From: an uncultured Parabacteroides sp.
GTDB taxonomy: Bacteria > Bacteroidota > Bacteroidia > Bacteroidales > Tannerellaceae
Reading direction: 5' to 3'
DNA length: 64,000 nucleotides
Assembly (NCBI GenBank): GCA_949298575.1
Contig: CASFXH010000023.1
Span: 1 to 64,000, forward strand
Below, piece by piece: positions 34,556 to 42,752 of this stretch (position 1 is the stretch's first letter; each line of letters opens with the position of its first letter). Under the pieces are notes generated by a model, which had not been told where the DNA came from, did not search any database, and saw only the letters and a program-made list of their open reading frames with translations. The position numbers and the translations under genes were made by a program.

Positions 34556-35923
34556 CTACCCCAGCGCCCGCAGCGCCGCGGCCATCGGAAAGGGCGCTTC
34601 CCCCTCTTCCGGCGGGAAATGGAAGGCGCCGTCGAACAACGCCGCGATCTCCGGATCCCGGAACGTCGCGTCGTCCGCCTCCGCCTCGCGGAAACCATGG
34701 ATCCAGCGCTGGCCCTCGGGCTTGTCCAGGTCGGCGTCCAGCTCCGCGTGGAGGGTGGGCAGGTGAAAGGCTACGGCATCGGCCTCGCGTGTATAGCGTC
34801 GGTCGCTCGTCGCCACCCATCCCTTGGGCACGGCGCTCGGATCCCAATTGGGGATGCCGCCCTCCGGCGTGTTGTAAATCAAGAGGAGCCGACGGCCCAT
34901 TGCCCGCGCCCAGGCGACCGAGGCCACCCCGTCGCCGAGGCGCCAATCCGTGTAGCGCCGCCAGCTTCCCAAGGCCGACTCGTAGTAACGCCTGGTCCGC
35001 GCCACCGCCTCGGGGAGCATCCGGCCGGCCTCGCGCCCGAACCGCTCGAGGGGTTCCGTCGACATCGCGAGCGACGAGTCGCGGAGCCTCGGCAGCCAGT
35101 CGCAAGCCCAGGCGTAAAGCCGATAGGCGTTGGCCGTCCACCAGCTCCGGAGCGCGCCTTCCTCGCCCTCGTAGCGCATGCCGTCGGCGAGGCGGAAGAG
35201 GCCTTCGGCGACCCGCGAGAGGGACCGCAAGCGGCGACGCCCCCCGGTCGCGTGCATCACCGACCCGGCGTTTTGCCGGTAGCGGTAATAAGCCACGTTG
35301 GTCAGCGCCACCCGCCGCGCCCCGCGGAGCACGACCGGTGTCCAAAGCTCGTCCTCGTGCATGATCCCTTCCTCGAAACGCCACGCCAGGCGTTCCAGAT
35401 AGGATCGACGATAAATGTATTTAACCGGTAACGGCAAATAACACCGCCGCCGCATCAATTCCATAAAAGCGTCCGGGCCGGTATGGATGCCCAAGTCCTG
35501 ATCGGTTTGCGCCTCGAAAAGGCCCAACTTTTGCCCCGCCTCGTCGCAAAGCCAGACGTTGCCCATCACGACATCCGCCCCTTCATCCACCGCCCGCCCG
35601 TAAAGCCGGGGCAGCGAATGGGCTTCCACGAGATCATCGCTGTCGACGAAAGCGACGTATTCCCCTCTCGCGGCGGCCAACCCCGTGTTGCGGGCGGCGG
35701 AAGCCCCGCCATTCGCCCGCCGGAGCAAGCGGAAACGGGTGTCGTCCCGGACGTATGCCTCGGCGATCGCCGCCGAGCCGTCAGTCGATCCGTCGTCCAC
35801 CAGGATGACCTCGATCGGCAGGTCGCCCTGCGCTTTCAACGAATCCAGGCAAGCCGCCAAATACCGCTCGGCGTTATAGACCGGCACGACGATTGAGAGT
35901 TTTATGTCGTTTTCCTTATTCAT
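34556..35923 (-). CDS. Family 2 glycosyltransferase
   Basis: The start at 35923 gives 455 residues (MNKENDIKLSIVVPVYNAER), 8 nt after the upstream glycosyltransferase stop; the longer frame overlaps that gene. The GT-A fold has a nucleotide-sugar site VILVDDGSTDGS (39-50), RNTGLAAARGEYV and metal-binding DSD (94-96). The C-terminal 200 residues are not a known domain. It ends the cluster B operon and probably adds a sugar to the modified peptide or to an envelope glycan. Confidence 0.85.
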   Translation of the reverse strand: MNKENDIKLSIVVPVYNAERYLAACLDSLKAQGDLPIEVILVDDGSTDGSAAIAEAYVRDDTRFRLLRRANGGASAARNTGLAAARGEYVAFVDSDDLVEAHSLPRLYGRAVDEGADVVMGNVWLCDEAGQKLGLFEAQTDQDLGIHTGPDAFMELMRRRCYLPLPVKYIYRRSYLERLAWRFEEGIMHEDELWTPVVLRGARRVALTNVAYYRYRQNAGSVMHATGGRRRLRSLSRVAEGLFRLADGMRYEGEEGALRSWWTANAYRLYAWACDWLPRLRDSSLAMSTEPLERFGREAGRMLPEAVARTRRYYESALGSWRRYTDWRLGDGVASVAWARAMGRRLLLIYNTPEGGIPNWDPSAVPKGWVATSDRRYTREADAVAFHLPTLHAELDADLDKPEGQRWIHGFREAEADDATFRDPEIAALFDGAFHFPPEEGEAPFPMAAALRALG

Positions 35924-35931
35924 CTTGTCTT

Positions 35932-37179
35932 TCAACTCATGATTTCCTGATAAAACCGCCTCATGTTCCGCCCGAACACTTCCGACGTGTACAACCGTTC
36001 GTAGCGCGCGCGGCCACCGCGTCCCAACCGCCGGGCTTCCGCCGGGTCGCGTAGCAGGCCGACGATCGCCTCGGCCAGCCGGTCGGTGTCGATCGCTACG
36101 CGGTCCGCCGTTACCGTAAGGGGCACTTTCCGCCCGCACGTCTCATCCACGACCTCATTCAAGCCCGAAGTCGCCGTCGCCACGACAGGCAGCCCGTGCA
36201 TCATCATCTCCACCGGGACATAACCGAAAGGCTCGAAAAGGGAGGGGACGACACCCACGTCGGCGAGGCGGTAGAGCTCGTAAAGCGCGTCCTTGTCCAA
36301 AAAGCCCGTAAAAACAATTTGGGTCGCGGTTGTTTTTCCTTCTCGTAAACACAAATCATAATCCCCATTCCCGGCGATAAGCAGGCGGACACGAGGATAA
36401 ACCGTCAAAACCTTTTCGAACGCTTTCACCAAATAATCAATTCCTTTTATTTGATCTAACCGACCTACGAACAGGACGACCTTCTCCCGTGTAGGAAGAT
36501 GCCATTTGTTTTTCAAGAAACGCTTGTTTTTCCCCTCCGTCGCCAGAGTTCCTTCTGCCAATCCATTGGGAATCACATAAACCTTTTGAGGATCTAAACC
36601 ATACTCATCCACGAAAAAGTCTCGCATGTATTCCGACAGGCAAATGACATGATCCATCTTCCCGTAAAAAGTCCGTTCCCTTTCCGCCATTTCCCGAACC
36701 GTCTTTTCTTGTTCGCTTTCCGGCGCTTGTCGTAGGCAGCGGCGCAAATACGGCAAATGATCGAAAATGATAAAGCCCCAGTCCGAGAAATGGGAAATGG
36801 CGACCAGCTTACAATCGAAAGCTATCCGCAGCTCGTCCGCCCAATCCGTATCGTCATGGTAATTCAAATGAAAAACCAGATTCTCTTGATCCCGGATCAT
36901 TAATCGCAACAAATAAACCAGGTTGCGTCCATATAACGCTCTCGCTTCCCTCTCGTCCAAGCCGTCCGGAACGCTAACGGGACGAGGGAAATACCAATGG
37001 CTGACCCCTTCCGTCTCTTCCTTCTCAATCCGCGACTTCTCGGAAAAAAGATGGAGCACATGGATCCGAATAGACGCGCCACTTAGAGCGGCCACCAACT
37101 CCCGCACGTAAGAGCCAACGCCATACAATCCACCTCGACGCGTTTCGCTAAACAGATATAAGTTTATCATTTTCTCCAT
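35932..37179 (-). CDS. Family 4 glycosyltransferase, radical-SAM-cluster type (TIGR04157-like)
   Basis: This 415-residue GT-B enzyme starts MEKMINLYLFSETRRGGLYG and has VIPNGLAEG. The nucleotide-sugar motif is FVGRLDQIKGIDYLVKAFEK, and the family E-x7-E lies in SLFEPFGYVPVEMM. It resembles the glycosyltransferases that accompany GG-Bacteroidales radical SAM peptide clusters. It lies 6 nt after the LanC-like gene. The likely acceptor is the modified peptide, but this is inference. Confidence 0.82.
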   Translation of the reverse strand: MEKMINLYLFSETRRGGLYGVGSYVRELVAALSGASIRIHVLHLFSEKSRIEKEETEGVSHWYFPRPVSVPDGLDEREARALYGRNLVYLLRLMIRDQENLVFHLNYHDDTDWADELRIAFDCKLVAISHFSDWGFIIFDHLPYLRRCLRQAPESEQEKTVREMAERERTFYGKMDHVICLSEYMRDFFVDEYGLDPQKVYVIPNGLAEGTLATEGKNKRFLKNKWHLPTREKVVLFVGRLDQIKGIDYLVKAFEKVLTVYPRVRLLIAGNGDYDLCLREGKTTATQIVFTGFLDKDALYELYRLADVGVVPSLFEPFGYVPVEMMMHGLPVVATATSGLNEVVDETCGRKVPLTVTADRVAIDTDRLAEAIVGLLRDPAEARRLGRGGRARYERLYTSEVFGRNMRRFYQEIMS

Positions 37180-37185
37180 TTCGCT

Positions 37186-38049
37186 TTAAAGAAGAGACAA
37201 CCATGAAAAATCTTCCTTTTGAAGCAGGGACAAACGCCAAAGCCCTTCGCCGGCGCAACCAAGCCTCAACCCCATGTCCGTAGGCCAATCCTTGATCCGT
37301 GCGTCCAACAAGGTGGTCTCGTTGAACTCGACCTTTTCTGACGCGGCATGTTCTAAACAGACCTTTCGCGAATAAAGTTTGGAAAGTCGCTCGACGGATG
37401 ACAAGCTTCGCGTCCCAAAGTCGTCCCGGCGCATCGGGCGGCAATCTGCCTCCAACCTGTCCGAGAACGCCGGGTTGACATTCACGATCCCTGCCTGACG
37501 AAGCTCACGCAAGAAACGGTAAACATCCATTCGTTCCTCAGCGGTCAACTCCTTCTCAGAAAGTTCGATTCGTTGCATAATGCTTTCCAAACATGTCTTG
37601 GCGGAACCGGAGGCTGATGGATCAACCGATCGGACAATCCAATATTTCCCATAACCGCACAATCCGTCGTAAAGCCCCCAGTCCAAGCAAGGTTCGTGCA
37701 TAACCGCCCGATACATACGCTCATCGAAATCCTCAAAGATCTCACCGTCCGGATCCAGAAAATCCTGACGGATCATATAGTCGATACCCACACCGATCCC
37801 CGCGATCCCTCTCTCGTAGTCCGCCCGGCTCATCGCGTGAATCTGCTCCAAGGTTTTCCCAATCAGGTCCATCGCGTAATCCGCGAACAACATATTGCCT
37901 GAATAGCGAGCATAATGAAAGAAAAAGATCGCAATCCCAATCTTTCCATGGATCAATCCCGGGCAATTGGTCAATGTCCCGTTCAGAAGGAGCAAACCAA
38001 CCAATTGCCGCAGTTCTTGTTCCAATTCAGTATATCGGTGTTCGGTCAT
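37186..38049 (-). CDS. LanC-like protein of the GG-peptide cluster
   Basis: This 287-residue protein has LanC-type alpha-toroid repeats: LIHGKIGIAIFFFHYARYSG, ERGIAGIGVGIDYMI, DWGLYDGLCGYG and, near the end, LRLGCAGEGLWRLSLL. LanC enzymes cyclise Cys onto dehydrated Ser/Thr. The classic zinc-ligand triad (Cys, then WCHG-like Cys-His) is not obvious here, and the protein is shorter than usual. It may be a divergent or non-catalytic member. It is 5 nt after the propeller gene and 6 nt before GT4. Confidence 0.72.
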   Translation of the reverse strand: MTEHRYTELEQELRQLVGLLLLNGTLTNCPGLIHGKIGIAIFFFHYARYSGNMLFADYAMDLIGKTLEQIHAMSRADYERGIAGIGVGIDYMIRQDFLDPDGEIFEDFDERMYRAVMHEPCLDWGLYDGLCGYGKYWIVRSVDPSASGSAKTCLESIMQRIELSEKELTAEERMDVYRFLRELRQAGIVNVNPAFSDRLEADCRPMRRDDFGTRSLSSVERLSKLYSRKVCLEHAASEKVEFNETTLLDARIKDWPTDMGLRLGCAGEGLWRLSLLQKEDFSWLSLL

Positions 38050-38054
38050 AAAGC

Positions 38055-39215
38055 TTACTTTTTATATTTCGCGATTAGGATCACCGGGTTGTCCTCCTCG
38101 TGGAGGGTGGAGGCGATTTCCGCCAGGCGGCCGGAGAGCTTGCCGGCGGCGTGGGCGTCGATCAGGTCGATGGGATCTAAAGGAATATAGAATGCTATTT
38201 CTTGATCAAAATATTCTTTAGGCATGGAAACATCCCCATCCTCAAAATCGGCATTATAAAAGATACATTCGTAAACGCGCCCATCCTGTTGGTCATAAAC
38301 CAGATCTTTGCTAGGCAATCCGGTTTTTTTTTCGAAATCCCAAATTTGCTCGACAGACTGCATAAAGCAATAACGATCGGTCTGCACACTTGGGAAAAGG
38401 AAAACCACTGGATCCATTCCTTGAACAGATGGTGTACGAACGAGGTACGGTTTCAGGCTAAAATCCTCTTGAAGCGCATAAACGGTATCAGCCGAGGGCT
38501 CCATCAAAAGCCAACCTTTCGAGTAAGGAACGATCCCGCTATTCGTGGGCGAGGCTCCATACGTGATGTCATCAACTTTCTTTTCCAAAAACGTCGACCT
38601 TCTTTCCGCATAGGGAATATGGATATCCCTGAAACTTCCATCATGCTTGGAAAGCAGGAAATAGGTATTCGTGGGATCATCTTCCACGGCGCTATCTCGC
38701 GTATAGGTATCCTCACATAACAGATATTCTTGATCATAATCATAAATGCGAGTCGTGGTCGCTTTATCCTTATTCTTGAAACTTCTGATGGGATTTCCTT
38801 CCATATCGTAAACTCGGATCGTAGCCTTACGACCATCATTGACAAACAGTTGGCGATTCTCCTCGTCGATGATCACGTTGTATGGGAAAAGATATTCATC
38901 CGGACCATCGCCCTTGTGGTTAAACTTAGTCAATCCCTTTCCTGTTTTCCGATCGAAAAGCAAAATGTCGCCGGAGGTATTGATGATCGTAAGAATAATA
39001 TTCTCGCTGATATCCATAACCCAGCTTTTCGTGACGAACTCATCCGTTGTCTCCAACGGGACATATTCAATGTCGAAGAGATCTTGCAAAACGAATTCTT
39101 TTTTCGGATAACTCATTGTCACGTCGACTGTGATCAGTTCTTCACTCGTCGAGGAATTTCTGCCGCAATTGGAAAGAGCAAAAGCAAAGAAAATCAAAAG
39201 AAGAATATATATCAT
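38055..39215 (-). CDS. 6-bladed beta-propeller lipoprotein of the GG-peptide cluster
   Basis: This 386-residue lipoprotein (LSNC, Cys17) is of the DUF5128 propeller type. Its blades have FDRKTGKGLTKFNHKGDGPD and DEENRQLFVNDGRKATIRVY. It is homologous in plan to the propellers of cluster A but not close in sequence. It lies 12 nt after the pseudo-rSAM gene. GC rises again from here on, compared with the AT-rich maturase genes upstream. Confidence 0.75.
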   Translation of the reverse strand: MIYILLLIFFAFALSNCGRNSSTSEELITVDVTMSYPKKEFVLQDLFDIEYVPLETTDEFVTKSWVMDISENIILTIINTSGDILLFDRKTGKGLTKFNHKGDGPDEYLFPYNVIIDEENRQLFVNDGRKATIRVYDMEGNPIRSFKNKDKATTTRIYDYDQEYLLCEDTYTRDSAVEDDPTNTYFLLSKHDGSFRDIHIPYAERRSTFLEKKVDDITYGASPTNSGIVPYSKGWLLMEPSADTVYALQEDFSLKPYLVRTPSVQGMDPVVFLFPSVQTDRYCFMQSVEQIWDFEKKTGLPSKDLVYDQQDGRVYECIFYNADFEDGDVSMPKEYFDQEIAFYIPLDPIDLIDAHAAGKLSGRLAEIASTLHEEDNPVILIAKYKK

Positions 39216-39227
39216 AATATCAATGAT

Positions 39228-40388
39228 TTACACATGTTGCTTCTCGGTGCAAATATTACATAAATTAGGACGATTAAGCAGTATCTCATAATCAGAAGGA
39301 GAGGGACAAAGCCATTGATAAAGACACTTATTACAGGGATATTGATCTCGAATACGGAACCATGAACATCCTTCATCTACTTCCTTTTGCACAAGTTCAT
39401 AAATGGTATCTTCAAAGATATTACCCAATTTTGGATGATGGATATTCGCATAAACATCGCCATTCTCAAAAATATTAATCTTTCCAAAATCATAAATATT
39501 TATTGCTTGATTGGCTATAATATCTTTAATCGATAAATCAGATGACAATATATCCTCTTTATCTAGGAAAACACATTTTTTAAAGAAATCCATGTTTTCT
39601 CCTGTATATTTAGGCCTAATTTGATATTTGTCAATATGATTTTCATAGAAGAAAGTTTCAAAATAATCGTATTCTTCTTCAGATCTGACATCAATAATAT
39701 ATTCTATATCACAATGCAAATTTTCAATAATTAGCTTAGACTCCATCCAAATAGATTTGTTAATAGGAAATTCCATCGTAATTTTTATGCGAATATTTGA
39801 TATCTCATTAAAATTTATTTTTGGTATATTTATATAGCTAAATGAAAAATCTTTCATCGACTTATATCTATCTAAAAATTTCAAGAAATTATCAGATATA
39901 TCGCCTTTTTCTTGAATAGAAAAGACTAAACATATGTTTTCAGGAATAGCCTCCAATATCGGTAAAAATTTTTCTGATTCTGATAAACTTTTCAAATGAA
40001 ATTTTATCTCTAATAGTTTGTTTAATATGTCAGAATATGGGGAAAAATTTTGTTTTTTATAAATCCCTCTATCATAGTTTAAGTCACAGTAAGGTAATAA
40101 TTGTATTGGTTTGCTATTCGAGAATTTAGCATCCATTATATCACCCATGTAATACTTCCTCAACAGCTCGATAAATTGCACAATAGATTTTTTTTGAAGC
40201 ATTTCTTTTCCTAGATATGCTACCCCTCCATTGTTTCTGTCTATTGTCTTATTTAATAAGGAAATTACATCACGATCATTACTTTCGATAAGATTCTTAT
40301 CCAAAGTATTATACAATAGAGCCTTATTGTCTATCATGCTGAGATAAACGTATGGCTCGATCCAAAACCAATAATTTTCTTTTTTCAT
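39228..40388 (-). CDS. Pseudo-radical-SAM protein of the GG-Bacteroidales system
   Basis: This 386-residue protein lacks the Cx3Cx2C iron-sulfur motif but keeps a C-terminal SPASM-like Cys set (CNKCLYQWLCPSPSDYE, NLCNICTE). That matches the pseudo-rSAM partner always found beside GG-Bacteroidales maturases. It overlaps the radical SAM gene by 4 nt. It probably binds the precursor leader or supports the maturase. The gene is markedly AT-rich relative to most of the window. Confidence 0.82.
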   Translation of the reverse strand: MKKENYWFWIEPYVYLSMIDNKALLYNTLDKNLIESNDRDVISLLNKTIDRNNGGVAYLGKEMLQKKSIVQFIELLRKYYMGDIMDAKFSNSKPIQLLPYCDLNYDRGIYKKQNFSPYSDILNKLLEIKFHLKSLSESEKFLPILEAIPENICLVFSIQEKGDISDNFLKFLDRYKSMKDFSFSYINIPKINFNEISNIRIKITMEFPINKSIWMESKLIIENLHCDIEYIIDVRSEEEYDYFETFFYENHIDKYQIRPKYTGENMDFFKKCVFLDKEDILSSDLSIKDIIANQAINIYDFGKINIFENGDVYANIHHPKLGNIFEDTIYELVQKEVDEGCSWFRIRDQYPCNKCLYQWLCPSPSDYEILLNRPNLCNICTEKQHV

Positions 40389-41818
40389 AAAAATACTTCA
40401 TCTTCTATTATTGCATGAAAATCTTCTGGATATTTTTCCAAAAACGAATACATTCTATTTAACTTATCTCTAAATGTATCTAATCCGCAAAAATACTCAC
40501 AAGAAAAATTCTCATTATTATTCAAATTCCTTAAATGAAACATGCATTGACTACAGAAACGCTTTAAATAGCATTTGCTGCACTCTTTTTCCACATGTTT
40601 ATAATAGAACTGATATTTCTTTGTTATAGCAGAGAAATCCAATTCAACTTCATCTTCTATTTTGCCTATCAAATATTTATAGTTTACTTTTTCACAGGGA
40701 AGCAATTTGTTATTTGTCGTTAATAAAATTTTTTTCTGCCCAGGAAGGCAAGTACTAGTTGGCAAAAATTTCACATCATAATAAACGAGCTCTATTATAT
40801 TTGAAATATAATAATTTATGGAATGATATTTTAAAAAATTCACGACTTCTTTATACATTGATAATTCTCTATGTACAATAGGAAATAAATCTGATTTTGA
40901 ATTTTGGAATTCATTTTCACTTTCTATTACGTCGTGAAACATTTCTTTTAATATAGCGCTTTTATCACGCTTTACATCATCTAAAGCTAATTGAGATATT
41001 CGGGGTACTTTCCCATATCTATTATAAATAAATTCATGTATTTCCTTGACCGAATTTCTATTTGTAAGGACAGAATTAAATCTCACATGGTCGAGAAAAT
41101 ATTCTGGATAATTATTCTTCAAATTATCAATATTTTTTACAGTTGTATCAAAAGCATTTTTATTTGAATCTCTGTATTTTCTATAAGAATTATTATTCCT
41201 ATTTCCATCCAAACTTATCAATAAGTCAAAATTGTTTTTAACCAATTTGTCCATGTACTTATCCAGTAGGGTAGCATTTGTTGTCATCGAATATTCAACA
41301 ATGATATTCTTTTTTCTTTTTATTTTATTAATATAATCAACTATTTTGAAAACAAGATTTGCATTACATAAAGGCTCACCTCCATAAAACCCTATTAATA
41401 TTTTCTTTGACTTATTCCTTGGTTTATGATCAAAAACATAATCTATTATTTTAATTGCAGAATTCAAATCCAATTTTTTTTGATTACGTGCATCAAATCC
41501 TTCATACAATTCACCAAAAGAACAATATGTACAATTCAAATTACAAAAATCAGTTACCTCAAATGTAATTTGTGCTGTTTGCCTAAATGATTCTTTTATC
41601 ATTGATTCAGTAATTTCCCCAAAATCCTCTGTTGGAATTTCTTTGAAAAAGGAATGACTTTTCAAATATTTATATTTAGACAAGTAATATGGATCTATAT
41701 TTTGTTTTTCCTCTATGACTTCCTTCAATTTAGGATGCATTAGTATTGATAATCGATGCGTATAATCATATAGATACAAGTTATTGCTCTTTGTTTGATA
41801 AACTACTGTTGATATCAT
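40385..41818 (-). CDS. Radical SAM peptide maturase, GG-Bacteroidales family
   Basis: In this 477-residue protein the catalytic [4Fe-4S] motif is CNLNCTYC (Cys92, Cys96, Cys99). The GGE-like motif FYGGEPLCNANLV is present. A C-terminal SPASM/twitch domain holds Cys in LPTSTCLPGQ, LPCEKVNY and CSKCYLKRFCSQC. It should modify the Cys-rich core of the precursor encoded just upstream, for example by a thioether or other crosslink (type not predictable). It overlaps pseudo-rSAM by 4 nt and is strongly AT-rich. Confidence 0.9.
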   Translation of the reverse strand: MISTVVYQTKSNNLYLYDYTHRLSILMHPKLKEVIEEKQNIDPYYLSKYKYLKSHSFFKEIPTEDFGEITESMIKESFRQTAQITFEVTDFCNLNCTYCSFGELYEGFDARNQKKLDLNSAIKIIDYVFDHKPRNKSKKILIGFYGGEPLCNANLVFKIVDYINKIKRKKNIIVEYSMTTNATLLDKYMDKLVKNNFDLLISLDGNRNNNSYRKYRDSNKNAFDTTVKNIDNLKNNYPEYFLDHVRFNSVLTNRNSVKEIHEFIYNRYGKVPRISQLALDDVKRDKSAILKEMFHDVIESENEFQNSKSDLFPIVHRELSMYKEVVNFLKYHSINYYISNIIELVYYDVKFLPTSTCLPGQKKILLTTNNKLLPCEKVNYKYLIGKIEDEVELDFSAITKKYQFYYKHVEKECSKCYLKRFCSQCMFHLRNLNNNENFSCEYFCGLDTFRDKLNRMYSFLEKYPEDFHAIIEDEVFL

Positions 41819-41855
41819 AATAATTTAAATGCATATTAGATTAATATAGGTTATA

Positions 41856-41885
41856 ATTAGCAGTTGATACACATCAACTGCTAAT
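41856..41885 (-). terminator. Perfect hairpin between precursor and maturase genes
   Basis: Arms ATTAGCAGTTGAT and ATCAACTGCTAAT (13 bp, loop of four) lie 8 nt after the precursor stop. On the minus strand it is followed by TATAACC rather than a long T run. It is therefore better read as a partial terminator or an RNA-stabilising hairpin that keeps peptide mRNA above maturase mRNA. Confidence 0.6.
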
Positions 41886-41893
41886 TTCTCTTG

Positions 41894-42055
41894 CTAGTAT
41901 GCGGTTACTCTGCCTTTGGTGCCCATAGATACACTATCATATCCACATCCACATGCAGTACCACATTCACATCCTCCTCGAATTGCTTTCATCTCTCTTT
42001 GAGTCAATTCTGCCTGACGAAGTTGAGTCAATTTTAATTTTTTAATTTGTTTCAT
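41894..42055 (-). CDS. GG-leader precursor peptide (RiPP) of cluster B
   Basis: The ATG at 42055 gives 53 residues: a charged, helical leader (MKQIKKLKLTQLRQAELTQR, then EMKAIRGG) ending in Gly27-Gly28. A 25-residue core follows, beginning CECGTACGCGYD. This matches GG-Bacteroidales natural product precursors (leader with Leu/Lys/Glu pattern, double Gly, Cys/Gly-rich core). The four core Cys (29, 31, 35, 37) and Ser/Thr are likely targets of the maturase and LanC-like protein; the glycosyltransferases may add sugar. Confidence 0.85.
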   Translation of the reverse strand: MKQIKKLKLTQLRQAELTQREMKAIRGGCECGTACGCGYDSVSMGTKGRVTAY

Positions 42056-42181
42056 GTTCGTAAATATAAAATTAAATAAATAGTGATTGATAATTACATT
42101 GATAAACAATGCCATGAGAAGAATCGCCAATATGCATCATTTTGCATAAAGCAATTAAGACCTATATATAATTAATTTAAA

Positions 42182-42565
42182 TCATTTCTCGAACTCCCCA
42201 TAAAGATAGTCCCCCCATTGGTTGGTCAATTCCAGCCCATAAGTTCCATCCTCCAATTGCTCCAAGGGAATCGCGATGAACGTATCCGGCGCGTAGAGCG
42301 TCGTTTCATAGACGACCGTCACGCCATCCAAGATCCGGATTTGGATGTCCGAGCGGGCCGAGGTCGTTTCTATATATAAGAAGGCCTCGTCGTAGGTTAC
42401 TCTTATTGGACAGTCTTGAGAGAGAGATCTTCCACCCTCTTTCCATTTACCGTCTGTTTCCACGTCATCCGCCATTACATTTGGCGCCCACATAAAACTA
42501 CATGCCAACAGGCAGATCATCCAAAGCCACAAATGGCTCTTTCTTTTTTTCTCGTGTTTTGTCAT
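42182..42565 (-). CDS. Secreted DUF3244-like protein (cluster B)
   Basis: About 127 residues from the ATG at 42565 (MTKHEKKRKSHLWLWMICLL, signal peptide to about MADDV); a start four codons upstream is possible. The mature part has the same plan as the cluster A protein at 20959-21318: a strand-rich body with LYIETTSARSDIQIRI and the ending YGLELTNQWGDYLYGEF. It has a perfect consensus promoter (42597-42628). Function unknown. Confidence 0.7.
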   Translation of the reverse strand: MTKHEKKRKSHLWLWMICLLACSFMWAPNVMADDVETDGKWKEGGRSLSQDCPIRVTYDEAFLYIETTSARSDIQIRILDGVTVVYETTLYAPDTFIAIPLEQLEDGTYGLELTNQWGDYLYGEFEK

Positions 42566-42596
42566 AGCACTTCTCATTTTTAATTTTTCGACAAGG

Positions 42597-42628
42597 CAAA
42601 GGTATTTTCAGGAAACAGACCTCGCAAA
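42597..42628 (-). promoter_or_regulatory. Consensus promoter of the cluster B operon
   Basis: On the minus strand TTTG (42625-42628) is followed after 20 bp by TACCTTTG (42597-42604), an exact match to the Bacteroidetes TTTG-N19-21-TAnnTTTG promoter. Transcription would start about 25 nt before the DUF3244 start and could continue into the precursor gene. Confidence 0.7.
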
Positions 42629-42752
42629 TTTTTCCTTGGACACTTTCATTCCGCGAAAAATAGGGCTAATTTACCCTTTTATGGATTGAATATTAAATAT
42701 TTATCTCATCAATCCTACGATAAGGCTTTGGACAAATGACCCCAAAAACGCT

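Noticed and set aside
35924-36139. N-terminal extension of the GT2 gene
   Set aside because: It overlaps the GT4 gene by about 200 bp and is Arg/Pro-rich. The ATG at 35923 starts right before the GT-A domain.
37186-38049. A full lanthipeptide synthetase assignment for the LanC-like gene
   Set aside because: No LanB/LanM dehydratase is present and the zinc triad is not obvious, so only LanC-like is claimed.
39228-40388. Calling the second maturase gene a radical SAM enzyme
   Set aside because: No Cx3Cx2C motif is present anywhere in the N-terminal half; only C-terminal SPASM-like Cys remain.
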